From: a virus
Length of the DNA: 64,000 nucleotides
IMG/VR virus record: IMGVR_UViG_3300034283_001913
Span: 1-64,000 of that record
Direction: 5' to 3' (one strand)
Position 1 is the first letter of the stretch. Every line of letters starts with the position of its first letter. The notes under the pieces are model-generated. The model saw only the letters and a list, made by a program, of their open reading frames with translations. It was not told the origin of the DNA and made no database searches. Shown piece by piece: positions 7,743 to 15,983 of this stretch. The position numbers and the translations under genes were made by a program.

Positions 7743-8075
7743 ATGTCAGAAACCAACACTGAAAGAGAGCCGACAGAACAAGAGCTCCAAGCGTATCGCG
7801 AGAACATGAAAAAGTTCTATGATCAGCAGATACCTTTTCTAAAAAAACAAAAAGAGTATGAAATGCTTTTGGCGGATATTGAAGAGGCTAGAGCTAAACG
7901 TATCACTATGAGTATGCGTATTGCTCAGATTATGGCCGGTCCTCCAGAAGAACCTTCAGAAGAAGAAAAAGCCAAAGCTGTAGAAGCTATGCAGCAGGCT
8001 ATTCAGAATGATGAATCTTCTGAAGAAGAATCTGAAGAAACTTCTCCTAAACCGAGAAAACTTAAAGCGAAGTAA
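7743..8075 (+). CDS. Small acidic helical protein, first gene of the packaging operon
   Basis: 110 residues, mostly charged helix (EQELQAYRENMKKFYDQQIPFLKKQKEYEMLLADIEEARAKR) ending in a Glu/Ser-rich acidic stretch and a short basic tail (PRKLKAK). It reads like a coiled-coil or scaffold-type protein. In crAss-like genomes a helical protein commonly lies upstream of the winged-helix and IHF-like genes; that match is from memory of gene order, not a search. No enzyme motif is present. Confidence 0.65.
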   Translation: MSETNTEREPTEQELQAYRENMKKFYDQQIPFLKKQKEYEMLLADIEEARAKRITMSMRIAQIMAGPPEEPSEEEKAKAVEAMQQAIQNDESSEEESEETSPKPRKLKAK

Positions 8076-8078
8076 ACC

Positions 8079-8450
8079 ATGGCAAAGGTAAACCTAGTAG
8101 ATAAGCGAGCTAAGCTTAGTCTATGGGATGCTGTTAAGTTTCAGCTGATCACTCATTGTTATCTAAACAGAATAACAATGAGTGATTCTGAGCTTAACTG
8201 TCTCACTCTCCTTGGTATTCAAGGGGAGTGTGAGCTTACCGATTTTTGCACATTAGCTGCAGGCGAGAACATCTTTAAGACTACGCAAACAGTAAGAAAT
8301 TGCTTAGCAAAAATGGAAACAGAAGGTTTTATACGGAAAGAGGGCAGAAGTAAAAAGAAGATTATGATTAATCCGGATCTTAAGCTTCAAGCTCAAGGAA
8401 ATATACTATTGGATTTTAAGTTCGTATATGCTGAACCCAAAGAAAGCTAG
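8079..8450 (+). CDS. Winged-helix DNA-binding protein
   Basis: 123 residues. The central part shows a helix-turn-helix with wing layout: helices around NCLTLLGIQGECELTDFCTLA and TTQTVRNCLAKMETEGFIRKEG, then a short basic beta wing (RSKKKIMINPDL). The MarR-like phrase xxLxxMExxGFIxKxG is typical of winged-helix repressors. Being next to an IHF-like gene suggests a role in DNA organisation, transcription control or packaging. It ends in TAG and overlaps the IHF-like gene by 23 nt in another frame. Confidence 0.75.
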   Translation: MAKVNLVDKRAKLSLWDAVKFQLITHCYLNRITMSDSELNCLTLLGIQGECELTDFCTLAAGENIFKTTQTVRNCLAKMETEGFIRKEGRSKKKIMINPDLKLQAQGNILLDFKFVYAEPKES

Positions 8451-8823
8451 AGATTTTATAACGCCTACTTCTAAAGAACTGGAGATGGACCCAGAATTTG
8501 TAGAAGCCGTTGTAGATTTTTATTGGAAAGAGATTAGAAAGGCTTTGTCAAATTTATCTGCTCCGCAGATCTTTGTAGCTAATCTTGGCACCTTTAGAGT
8601 AAAACACTGGGAGCTGGAAAAAAACAAAAGTGAATATCAGAGTTACATTGATAGACTCGATTTGACAAAGATGACTTTTCAGCAACACGCTATTAAGAAA
8701 GAGTGGGAAAGTCGTATCGAGAATATTGACGAGATGATAAAAATGGTTGATTTGGATAAGGATCGTAAGAAAAAAATAAAACAGAAAAGACATGATACAA
8801 GCTCTAAAAAAGATTTGGAATAG
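8428..8823 (+). CDS. IHF/HU-like DNA-bending protein
   Basis: 131 residues. Residues about 10-60 carry the HU/IHF pattern: an N-terminal helix pair (VEAVVDFYWKEIRKALSNL) and IFVANLGTFRV, the conserved GxGTF-type turn before the beta arm. The C-terminal half is a Lys-rich helix instead of a second HU core, so the protein is longer than classic HU (about 90 residues). An IHF-like subunit near the packaging genes is a known feature of crAss-like phages. It probably bends or condenses phage DNA. It overlaps both neighbours. Confidence 0.8.
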   Translation: MLNPKKARDFITPTSKELEMDPEFVEAVVDFYWKEIRKALSNLSAPQIFVANLGTFRVKHWELEKNKSEYQSYIDRLDLTKMTFQQHAIKKEWESRIENIDEMIKMVDLDKDRKKKIKQKRHDTSSKKDLE

Positions 8824-9127
8824 CAGAAAGCTTATTCTAGAAGGTGTAAAAAACAGTTTTTTACGCAGGCCTGCTGTAGAAAAGATAGCTTTTGAAAGGA
8901 TGGAAATCTGCATAGAGTGTCCTCTTATAGATAATACTGGAGAAAGCTGTCTTGTTCCCGGGACACAACCTTGTTGTGGAGCTTGTGGCTGTAAGCTATC
9001 CTTTAAAACGAGATCTCTTGCTTCTCAGTGTGAACACCCTGATGGTCCTCGTTGGAAAGCTACTATGACCCAGGCAGAAGAAGATGTTTATTACAAAAAG
9101 ATTAACTATAATCCTTACGAAAAATGA
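8792..9127 (+). CDS. Cys-rich zinc-binding protein
   Basis: 111 residues. It contains CIECP, a distal Cys, PCCGACGC and a later C-E-H-P, at least eight Cys plus one His in about 50 residues, indicating one or two zinc sites. The N-terminal 30 residues are basic and helical. It overlaps the IHF-like gene by 32 nt and is joined to the next gene by an ATGA overlap. A similar small Cys protein lies between the IHF-like and nuclease genes in other crAss-like phages as far as I recall. Function unknown. Confidence 0.7.
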   Translation: MIQALKKIWNSRKLILEGVKNSFLRRPAVEKIAFERMEICIECPLIDNTGESCLVPGTQPCCGACGCKLSFKTRSLASQCEHPDGPRWKATMTQAEEDVYYKKINYNPYEK

Positions 9128-9429
9128 GCTGGCAAAAGTGTCCTATCTGTGAAGGAACAGGCGTTTATCCTGGACCAGGAACCTTTAGTAATGTTCCTAC
9201 CTGCCCTACCTGTAAGGGGAAAAGAATTATTTCTACTGTATCAGGTCAACCGCCAATAGACGGCGGAGTATACGTCTACTCTCAATCAACTCAAAAAGTA
9301 ATAGAGCCAGCTGTGTGGCCTAATCAATCATATACCAACTCAAACACCACTCATAATGTCCGTGATATTTCAACAGAAAGACCACAGTTACAAGAGCCTC
9401 GATCCGAACGAATCGACCCAGTGGATTAG
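9124..9429 (+). CDS. Small protein with a DnaJ-type zinc-finger pair
   Basis: 101 residues. Residues 6-37 show CPICEGTGVYPG and, 18 residues later, CPTCKGKR: two CxxCxGxG-like half-sites as in one DnaJ central zinc finger. The C-terminal two thirds look disordered (Ser/Gln/Asn/Thr-rich). There is no J domain, so it is not a DnaJ homologue. The last 74 nt overlap the nuclease gene in another frame, and the stop is TAG. Confidence 0.65.
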   Translation: MSWQKCPICEGTGVYPGPGTFSNVPTCPTCKGKRIISTVSGQPPIDGGVYVYSQSTQKVIEPAVWPNQSYTNSNTTHNVRDISTERPQLQEPRSERIDPVD

Positions 9430-10186
9430 TGTAACATCTTTTGTAAGTCAGTTTAAGCAAAAATTTGATCCAGTATCTCAAGCTCTAAAGTCTTCTAAGA
9501 ATAAGAAGTCTAAGTGGTACGGCATGAGTGCTGATGAGATACAGCAAGCTTGGGAAAACGAAGGTAAAAGGGCTACCGATTTAGGTACCTGGTATCACGA
9601 TCAAAGAGAAAAAGATCTTATTTCTCATGAGACTATCCAGCGCTCTGGAGTACATATTCCTATTATAAAACCTATCTACGATGGACAGATAAAACTTGCT
9701 CCTGATCAGAAGCTTACAGAAGGCATCTATCCGGAGCATTTTGTTTATCTAAAGTCTGCAGGTCTTTGTGGACAATCTGATAGAGTAGAAGTAGTAAAAG
9801 ATACTGTAGATATCATAGACTACAAGACAAACAAAGAGATTAAAAAAGAGTCTTTCAAAAACTGGGAAGGTAAATCTCAAAAGATGACGGGACCTTGTTG
9901 CCATCTAGATGATTGCAACTTTAATCATTATGCTCTTCAGCTAAGTATTTATCTCTATATCATTCTTAAACATAACCCTAGATATAAACCAGGAAAACTT
10001 ACACTACATCATATAGTATTCGAAGAAGAAACTGTAGACAAGTATGGTTACCCTGTAGCTAAAAAAGACTCAGACAACAATCCTATTGTAAAAGAAGTCG
10101 TACCTTACGATGTCCCTTATCTTAAAGATGAGGTCATAAACATGATTAACTGGTTACATGACAATAGAGACAGCTTAAAGAAATGA
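9356..10186 (+). CDS. PD-(D/E)XK nuclease (RecB/Cas4-like)
   Basis: 276 residues. The order of motifs fits the PD-(D/E)XK superfamily: Glu127 (YPEHFV), GLCGQSDRV (Asp142), DIIDYKTNK (Asp155, Lys157) and the helix HYALQLSIYLYIIL (Gln195, Tyr199). An N-terminal HxY signature and a helical region with GTWYH (His81) precede the core. The start at 9356 is kept despite the 74-nt overlap because the HSYKSL...WISVTSF stretch is typical of these enzymes. Lying just upstream of the terminase, it may process replication or recombination intermediates or concatemers. Confidence 0.85.
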   Translation: MSVIFQQKDHSYKSLDPNESTQWISVTSFVSQFKQKFDPVSQALKSSKNKKSKWYGMSADEIQQAWENEGKRATDLGTWYHDQREKDLISHETIQRSGVHIPIIKPIYDGQIKLAPDQKLTEGIYPEHFVYLKSAGLCGQSDRVEVVKDTVDIIDYKTNKEIKKESFKNWEGKSQKMTGPCCHLDDCNFNHYALQLSIYLYIILKHNPRYKPGKLTLHHIVFEEETVDKYGYPVAKKDSDNNPIVKEVVPYDVPYLKDEVINMINWLHDNRDSLKK

Positions 10187-10377
10187 GTAATGATGATTAT
10201 CAACAATACAGATTCTTCTGTGAAGAAGTAAAAGCCATGAAAGAACCTCGTATAAAAATAGATTTTAAGCTATTCCCCGGAGTGTGCTTTGGAATAACTT
10301 TTCCTATGCAGAGATATACTGACATGCACATAGTTTTTCTATGCATAGGTATTTACATAAAATGGAGAAAAAGATGA
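10183..10377 (+). CDS. Small hypothetical protein
   Basis: 64 residues, joined to the nuclease gene by an ATGA overlap and to the next gene by another, so its frame is fixed by coupled junctions at both ends. The C-terminus has a short hydrophobic stretch (MHIVFLCIGIYI) followed by KWRKR, which might associate with the membrane. No family is recognised. Confidence 0.55.
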   Translation: MSNDDYQQYRFFCEEVKAMKEPRIKIDFKLFPGVCFGITFPMQRYTDMHIVFLCIGIYIKWRKR

Positions 10378-10886
10378 TTAAGTTATTTGATGTAGAAAAT
10401 GGTAATGTTGTTCCCACGGAGCACTGTTATGCTTTAAGTTTTCTAAAGAATATTATGGATACTCATCCAGACAATTACATGGATATTTACAAGTATCTGT
10501 TTTATATGACTTGTCCAAATCCGGATCTAAACCCTTATTTCAATGTGCCTGCTGAAGATAAAGAGGAGCTTATCCTAAAAGATATAAATGCTAGTTTCTC
10601 TACAGAGGATGAGATGATTCTTGAAGCAAGAATAAAGTGTGATAGGCTTTTTGAAACACCTACTGTAAGAGCTTATCATGGGATGGCCAGGATGATCGAT
10701 CGTTTAGCTAAGTATATGGAGAATACACCTATCTCTCATGGTCGAGATGGTAATATTAATTCCCTTGTAGCTGCGGCTAAGAATTTTGAAGGTATCCGAT
10801 TATCTTTTAAAGGTGTTTACAAAGATCTTCTTGAAGAACAGAAAAAACATAGAAGAGGCGGAGCTGATTCTGCATATGATCAATGA
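10374..10886 (+). CDS. Conserved-type protein preceding the terminase
   Basis: 170 residues from the ATG at 10374, which overlaps the previous stop as ATGA; in-frame ATGs at 10341 and 10362 are alternatives but would overlap further. The protein is mainly helical and soluble, with a conserved-looking end (RAYHGMARMIDRLAKYM, KNFEGIRLSFKGVYKDLLEE). It is joined to the terminase gene by an ATGA overlap. A small-terminase role is possible from position and the helical character, but no DNA-binding motif is clear. Confidence 0.65.
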   Translation: MIKLFDVENGNVVPTEHCYALSFLKNIMDTHPDNYMDIYKYLFYMTCPNPDLNPYFNVPAEDKEELILKDINASFSTEDEMILEARIKCDRLFETPTVRAYHGMARMIDRLAKYMENTPISHGRDGNINSLVAAAKNFEGIRLSFKGVYKDLLEEQKKHRRGGADSAYDQ

Positions 10887-13090
10887 GTAATCTAACTTAC
10901 ATATCTGTTCCTACTTGGGAAAACGGGAAGTGGATTGACAATACAAACTTCGAGACTAAAGAAGATTTTCGTCTTTTTGTAAGATCTTGTTTTAAAGAAC
11001 CAGGTCAGTATTGCTTTGATGAGACATCTCATTCCTTTAATGAGCAGGCCAGGTTATATAATCAGAATCGATTTTATTGCGCAGCTCCTTTCAAAAGCAA
11101 AGACTTTATAGCTTACTGGGATTTTGAGAAAGAAAAGTGTCGGTTTGGGGCAATCTTTAAAAACAATAAGGAAACCTGGTACCTACCTCGAGAGTACTAC
11201 ATGTGGTTAAACTTTCTCCCTATCAACGATAAAGAGAAAAGAAGATTTGATTTTCCGCAAGTAAGAGATGCTCAGTATCATATGGCTTTGTATGAGTTAT
11301 TAGCAGAGCTTAATTACTTACACTGCGCTATTCTTAAAAAACGTCAGATAGCTTCATCATATTACCATTCTGCAAAGCTTATAAATCAAATGTGGTTCGA
11401 AGAAACACCTATCTTAAAGATGGGCGCTTCTTTAAAAGATTATGTTAATGAGAAAGGTACTTGGAAGTTTTTAGAAGAATACCGCTCTTTTCTTAACGAG
11501 AATACTGCTTGGTATCGTCCTATGAACCCAGGTAAAGTTGGTAACTGGCAACAGCAAATTGAAGAAGTCAGCTCCACTGGTAGAAAGTACATGAAAGGTC
11601 TAAAAGGAGTGCTTTCAATGGTAACCTTTGAAAAAGATCCTACATCTGGTGTCGGTGGTCCTTGTACCTACTTCTTTCACGAAGAAGCAGGTATTGCCCC
11701 TAAGATGGATACTACTGTCGAGTTCTTGTTTCCGGCCTTGCAATCTGGTCATGTCACTACGGGAACCTTTATTGCAGCTGGATCTGTGGGTGATCTGGAT
11801 CAATGTCAGCCTTTAAAAGAAATGATCCTTCGTCCAGGAGCTAATAGTATCTATGCTGTAGAGAGTAATCTTTTAGATGATAAAAATACTACGGGTTTCA
11901 CCGGTCTTTTTATTCCTGAGCAGTGGTCGATGCCTCCATATATTGATCAATACGGAAACTCTCTTGTAGAAGATGCTGTAAACGCTATAGATCTGGAAAG
12001 ATTAAAATGGAAAAAAGATCTTTCTCCAGAGAAATATCAACTTCGTATATCGCAGCATCCAAAGAATATTGCCGAAGCTTTTGCTTACCGTAAGGTATCT
12101 AAGTTTCCTTTAGAACTCGTCGGCGCACAAAAGCGTAGGATATTAGATAAAGAGTATCCGTATGAGTTTATAGATCTTACAAAAGATGAGACAGGAAAGA
12201 TTGTTCCTAAAGAAAGTAACAAACTTCCTATATCAGAGTTCCCGATTACAAAAAATACAGAAGACAAAACAGGAGTATTAGTGGTATATGAACGCCCTGT
12301 AAAAGATCCTTCGTGGGGCATGTATTATGCTTCAATTGACCCGGTATCTGAAGGCAAGACTACTACTTCAGATTCTTTGTGTTCTATCTACGTTTATAAA
12401 AACCCTGTAGAAGTAACTCGGGTAAACGGAGACCAGTCAGAAACTTTTGTAGAACAAGATAAAATAGTTGCTGCTTGGTGCGGTAGATTTGATGATATCA
12501 ATAAAACCCACGAGAGATTAGAAATGATCATCGAGTGGTATAATGCCTGGACAATAGTAGAAAATAATATCTCTCATTTTATCCGGCATATGATAAGCAA
12601 ACGTCTCCAGCGTTATCTGGTTCCTAAAAATCAAATAGCTTTTCTTAAAGATCTTGGAGCTAACGCTAACGTTTTTCAGGACTATGGTTGGAAAAACACA
12701 GGTACTCTATTTAAGAATCACATGCTTAGCTACCTCATTGAGTACCTAAAAGAGGAGATTCACGTAGAAACTAAAGATGATGGAACCATTGTAAAGCGTA
12801 CTTATGGGATAGAGAGGATTCCGGATATCATGGCGATGATTGAAATGGAATCTTACGATGAGGATATAAACGTCGATCGTTTAGTATCTTTGGCTGCCCT
12901 GATATCCTTTGCCAAAATTCAGCAAACAAGCAGAGGATATAAGAAACGGGTAGACTACGTTAACAAAACACCCTTGCAAAAGTCAGATAATTTATATAAA
13001 TTACAGAGTAGCCCTTTTAGGCATATAGGAAAAGGGTCATCGAGCTCAGGGAGAAAACCTCCAAGAAGCCCGTTTAAAAACATTAGATAA
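10883..13090 (+). CDS. terL: Terminase large subunit
   Basis: 735 residues. The packaging motor ATPase and nuclease are recognisable. CAILKKRQIASSYYHSA (residues 148-164) is the terminase-type adenine/P-loop region of the KRRQxGxSxx kind. CTYFFHEEAG (His266-Glu267-Glu268) fits a divergent Walker B with catalytic Glu. YYASIDPVSEG (Asp486) opens the RNase H-like nuclease domain, with VENNIS and later acidic residues (SYDEDINVDR) as further metal ligands. The C-terminus is basic. It pumps DNA through the portal and cuts the concatemer. It overlaps the upstream gene by ATGA and is followed 5 nt later by the portal gene, the standard order. Confidence 0.92.
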   Translation: MSNLTYISVPTWENGKWIDNTNFETKEDFRLFVRSCFKEPGQYCFDETSHSFNEQARLYNQNRFYCAAPFKSKDFIAYWDFEKEKCRFGAIFKNNKETWYLPREYYMWLNFLPINDKEKRRFDFPQVRDAQYHMALYELLAELNYLHCAILKKRQIASSYYHSAKLINQMWFEETPILKMGASLKDYVNEKGTWKFLEEYRSFLNENTAWYRPMNPGKVGNWQQQIEEVSSTGRKYMKGLKGVLSMVTFEKDPTSGVGGPCTYFFHEEAGIAPKMDTTVEFLFPALQSGHVTTGTFIAAGSVGDLDQCQPLKEMILRPGANSIYAVESNLLDDKNTTGFTGLFIPEQWSMPPYIDQYGNSLVEDAVNAIDLERLKWKKDLSPEKYQLRISQHPKNIAEAFAYRKVSKFPLELVGAQKRRILDKEYPYEFIDLTKDETGKIVPKESNKLPISEFPITKNTEDKTGVLVVYERPVKDPSWGMYYASIDPVSEGKTTTSDSLCSIYVYKNPVEVTRVNGDQSETFVEQDKIVAAWCGRFDDINKTHERLEMIIEWYNAWTIVENNISHFIRHMISKRLQRYLVPKNQIAFLKDLGANANVFQDYGWKNTGTLFKNHMLSYLIEYLKEEIHVETKDDGTIVKRTYGIERIPDIMAMIEMESYDEDINVDRLVSLAALISFAKIQQTSRGYKKRVDYVNKTPLQKSDNLYKLQSSPFRHIGKGSSSSGRKPPRSPFKNIR

Positions 13091-13095
13091 AAGCC

Positions 13096-15864
13096 ATGAA
13101 GGTATTAAATGCGATGCAACTTAAGGCGGGGGCCAAGGCGGAATATAACCGCATGGGCTCAATAACCCAGCCTGTTCAGTTTTTACCAAGAGACGAAAAA
13201 GACCAAGAGTGGACTGCATGGAACATGGACTGGTTAGAGTGGCAAGGTCTAAAGCAGATTAGAAGAAATGCTCGCCGGCTTATGAAAAACTATAAGTTGG
13301 CTAAAGGGATCATTGATAAAACAGATTATATCGTTGAGAATGATAATGAGATGAGGGATATGGTTGAAACACTTGTTCAAGAAGACTTTAGTGCTCTTGA
13401 GCTCAAGTTTTACCCAATCATCCCGAATGTTATCAATGTTCTTACATCAGAGTTTGCAAAGCGTAATACTAAAATCACCTTTAAAGCGGTAGATGAGTAT
13501 ACTTACAATGAGAAGATGGAGCTCAAGCGTCAAGCTATTGAGAACGTTCTTCTACAAGATGCTCAGCAAAAGCTTATTACAAAGATGATTGAAATGGGCG
13601 CAGACCCTCAGGACCCTGAGATTCAACAGAGTATGCAGGAACAATTAGCTCCTGAAAATCTGAAGAGTCTGCCGGATATTCAAAACTTCTTTGACAAGAG
13701 CTATCGTAGCCTTTGTGAAGAGTGGGCTCAGCATCAGTACAAAATTGATGAAGATCGATTTAAGATGGATGAGCTTGAAGAACGTGGTTTCCGGGACAGC
13801 TTGATTACTGATCGTGAATACTGGCACTTCCGTATGGGAGAAGATGATTACGATATCGAACTGTGGAATCCGGTACTTACTTTCTACCACAAGTCTCCGG
13901 ATGTGCGTTACATTTCTCAAGGTAACTGGGTCGGAAAGATTGAGATGATGACTGTGGCAGACGTCATAGATAAATACGGCTATCTGATGACTCAAGAACA
14001 ACTTGAGTCTCTTGAAGCTATTTATCCAGTAAGATCTGCAGGTTATCCGCTCCAGGGTTACCAGAACGATGGTAGCTACTACGATGCTACTAAAACACAC
14101 GAGTGGAACACCAATATGCCAGGTCTGGCCTATCGCCAGTTTGTATCCATGTATGATAACTTCATCTACAACGGTGGAGATATTATCAACTGGATTATGG
14201 GTGAATCAGAAGACTACTTTGACATGGGCATGGCCTTTATGCTCCGTACTACAACAGCATACTGGAAATCTCAGCGCAAAGTAGGCCATCTTACAAAGAT
14301 CACAGAGTCTGGCGAAATGATTACAGATATTGTAGATGAAAGCTTTAAGGTTACCGACAAGCCTATCTATGATACTACTCTTATCAAAAACAAAAATAAA
14401 GACAATCTTATCTTCGGCGAACATGTTGAATGGATCTGGATTAACCAGGTTTGGGGAGGCGTAAAGATTGGTCCTAACCACCCATCTTTCTGGGGTATGA
14501 ATAACCCGGGCGGTGTAAACCCTATGTATCTGGGTGTTGGCCAAAACAAAATAGGACCTCTCAAGTTCCAGTTCAAAGGAGACAGTACTTTATACGGTTG
14601 CAAACTTCCTGTAGAAGGATCTGTATTTTCAGATAGAAATACACGCTCTACCGCGCTTGTAGATCTTATGAAACCGTATCAGATTGGATACAACATTGTA
14701 AACAATCAGATTGCAGATATCCTAGTGGATGAGCTGGGGACCGTGATTCTGTTGGATCAGAACGCGCTGCCTCGCCATTCACTAGGTGAAGATTGGGGTA
14801 AGAACAACTTGGCTAAGGCTTATGTAGCAATGAAGAATTTTCAGATGCTACCTCTTGATACAAGTATTACAAATACTGAGAACCCGCTTAATTTCCAGCA
14901 TTTTCAAAAGCTTGACCTTGAGCAAACTCAGCGCTTAATGTCAAGGATACAGCTTGCCAACTATTTCAAGCAACAGGCTTTTGAAACAATAGGAATCACT
15001 CCGCAACGCTTGGGTCAGCAGATTGGTCAAACCAATACAGCTACCGGTATAGAACAAGCTATCGCAGGATCCTATGCTCAGACAGAGATGTACTTTATAC
15101 AGCACTCTGATTATCTAATGCCTCGAGTTCACCAGATGAGAACGGATCTTGCTCAGCATTATCATTCTACAAAACCTTCTCTGCGTCTTCAGTACTCTAC
15201 CAGTAAAGATGAGGCTATTAATTTCCAAATCAACGGTACAGATCTTTTGCTTCGTGATCTTAACGTCTATGCTACAACCCGGGCAAATCACAGAGCCGTA
15301 GTAGAGCAAATGAAAAATCTTGCTGTATCTAATAATACAGCTGGGGCATCTATATACGATCTGGGAACTATTATCCAATCAGAGTCTCTTGCAGAACTGG
15401 ATCATGTTCTCAAGAATACCGAGAAAAAAGCTCAAAAGCAGCGTCAGGAACAGATGGCTCACGAGCAGAAGATGAAAGAGATGGAGATGCAGCAGAAGAC
15501 TCAAGAAAAGCAAATGGAGCTGGATCACAAAATGGCCGAGGCAGAAAAAGACCGTCGAAAGGATCTTCTTGTTGCAGAAATTCGAGCAGCGGGTTATGGC
15601 GCTATGCAAGACATCGATCAGAACATGCAAAGCGATTTCAGAGATACTATGGAAGAAATGCGCAAAACAGACGAGTTTCAGCAGACTATGGGCTTTAACC
15701 AAAACAAAGAAACAGCTAAGCAAATGGCTCATCAGGATAAGATGAATCTTGAAAGAGAAAAGCTTGCTGCTCAGAAGGATATGAAGCAGATGGAGATTGA
15801 AATAGCTCGCACTAATAAGAACAAGTATGATGTTCCAAAAAAGTCCGAATCTAAGAAAAAATAA
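13096..15864 (+). CDS. Portal protein
   Basis: 922 residues, placed between terminase and scaffold as expected for the portal. The core (about 40-750) has the long helix and wing pattern of crAss-like portals, including NVINVLTSEFAKRN and LANYFKQQAFETIGITPQRLGQQ, a portal stem/clip-like stretch. Residues about 775-922 are an unusually long charged coiled coil (QRQEQMAHEQKMKEMEMQQ and similar) that would form an extended barrel or crown reaching into the head. Function: the 12-fold ring for DNA entry and exit and the docking site for the ring proteins. Confidence 0.88.
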   Translation: MKVLNAMQLKAGAKAEYNRMGSITQPVQFLPRDEKDQEWTAWNMDWLEWQGLKQIRRNARRLMKNYKLAKGIIDKTDYIVENDNEMRDMVETLVQEDFSALELKFYPIIPNVINVLTSEFAKRNTKITFKAVDEYTYNEKMELKRQAIENVLLQDAQQKLITKMIEMGADPQDPEIQQSMQEQLAPENLKSLPDIQNFFDKSYRSLCEEWAQHQYKIDEDRFKMDELEERGFRDSLITDREYWHFRMGEDDYDIELWNPVLTFYHKSPDVRYISQGNWVGKIEMMTVADVIDKYGYLMTQEQLESLEAIYPVRSAGYPLQGYQNDGSYYDATKTHEWNTNMPGLAYRQFVSMYDNFIYNGGDIINWIMGESEDYFDMGMAFMLRTTTAYWKSQRKVGHLTKITESGEMITDIVDESFKVTDKPIYDTTLIKNKNKDNLIFGEHVEWIWINQVWGGVKIGPNHPSFWGMNNPGGVNPMYLGVGQNKIGPLKFQFKGDSTLYGCKLPVEGSVFSDRNTRSTALVDLMKPYQIGYNIVNNQIADILVDELGTVILLDQNALPRHSLGEDWGKNNLAKAYVAMKNFQMLPLDTSITNTENPLNFQHFQKLDLEQTQRLMSRIQLANYFKQQAFETIGITPQRLGQQIGQTNTATGIEQAIAGSYAQTEMYFIQHSDYLMPRVHQMRTDLAQHYHSTKPSLRLQYSTSKDEAINFQINGTDLLLRDLNVYATTRANHRAVVEQMKNLAVSNNTAGASIYDLGTIIQSESLAELDHVLKNTEKKAQKQRQEQMAHEQKMKEMEMQQKTQEKQMELDHKMAEAEKDRRKDLLVAEIRAAGYGAMQDIDQNMQSDFRDTMEEMRKTDEFQQTMGFNQNKETAKQMAHQDKMNLEREKLAAQKDMKQMEIEIARTNKNKYDVPKKSESKKK

Positions 15865-15936
15865 CCCTTTAGCAATATACTGCGCTTAATCTTGTATAGT
15901 ACTTTAAAAAGTGTAAATATTAAAAGTTTAATCGCA

Positions 15937-15955
15937 TATTTTTGCTATATTACAT
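15937..15955 (+). promoter_or_regulatory. Probable promoter P4 for scaffold and capsid genes
   Basis: TATTTTTG (15937-15944) matches the Bacteroidota -7 consensus TAnnTTTG exactly, and TATATTACAT (15946-15955) resembles the -7 box of the other phage promoters; the two are adjacent. No convincing TTTG lies at the right distance upstream, so the true -33 element is uncertain. The scaffold gene starts at 15984. The 119-nt gap 15865-15983 holds this region and an A/C-rich leader. Confidence 0.5.
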
Positions 15956-15966
15956 TGTCAGTCAAG

Positions 15967-15983
15967 TATAACCAACCAACAAT
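15967..15983 (+). repeat. A/C-rich 5' leader, copy 1 of a 17-nt direct repeat
   Basis: TATAACCAACCAACAAT lies immediately before the ATG of the scaffold gene and is repeated exactly at 19030-19046 ahead of the gene that follows the major capsid protein. It contains no Shine-Dalgarno sequence. Such A-rich, SD-free leaders suit translation initiation in Bacteroidota, where SD use is weak. Confidence 0.75.

Noticed and set aside
7627-7809. A 60-codon + strand frame spanning the gap before 7743
   Set aside because: It runs through a strong terminator and promoter P3 and into the next gene in another frame; it has no coding character.
8079-9429. Recoding of TAG as a sense codon
   Set aside because: TAG closes three genes at positions where the next gene already overlaps, and readthrough of the first gives only seven codons before TAA. 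The standard code explains the window.
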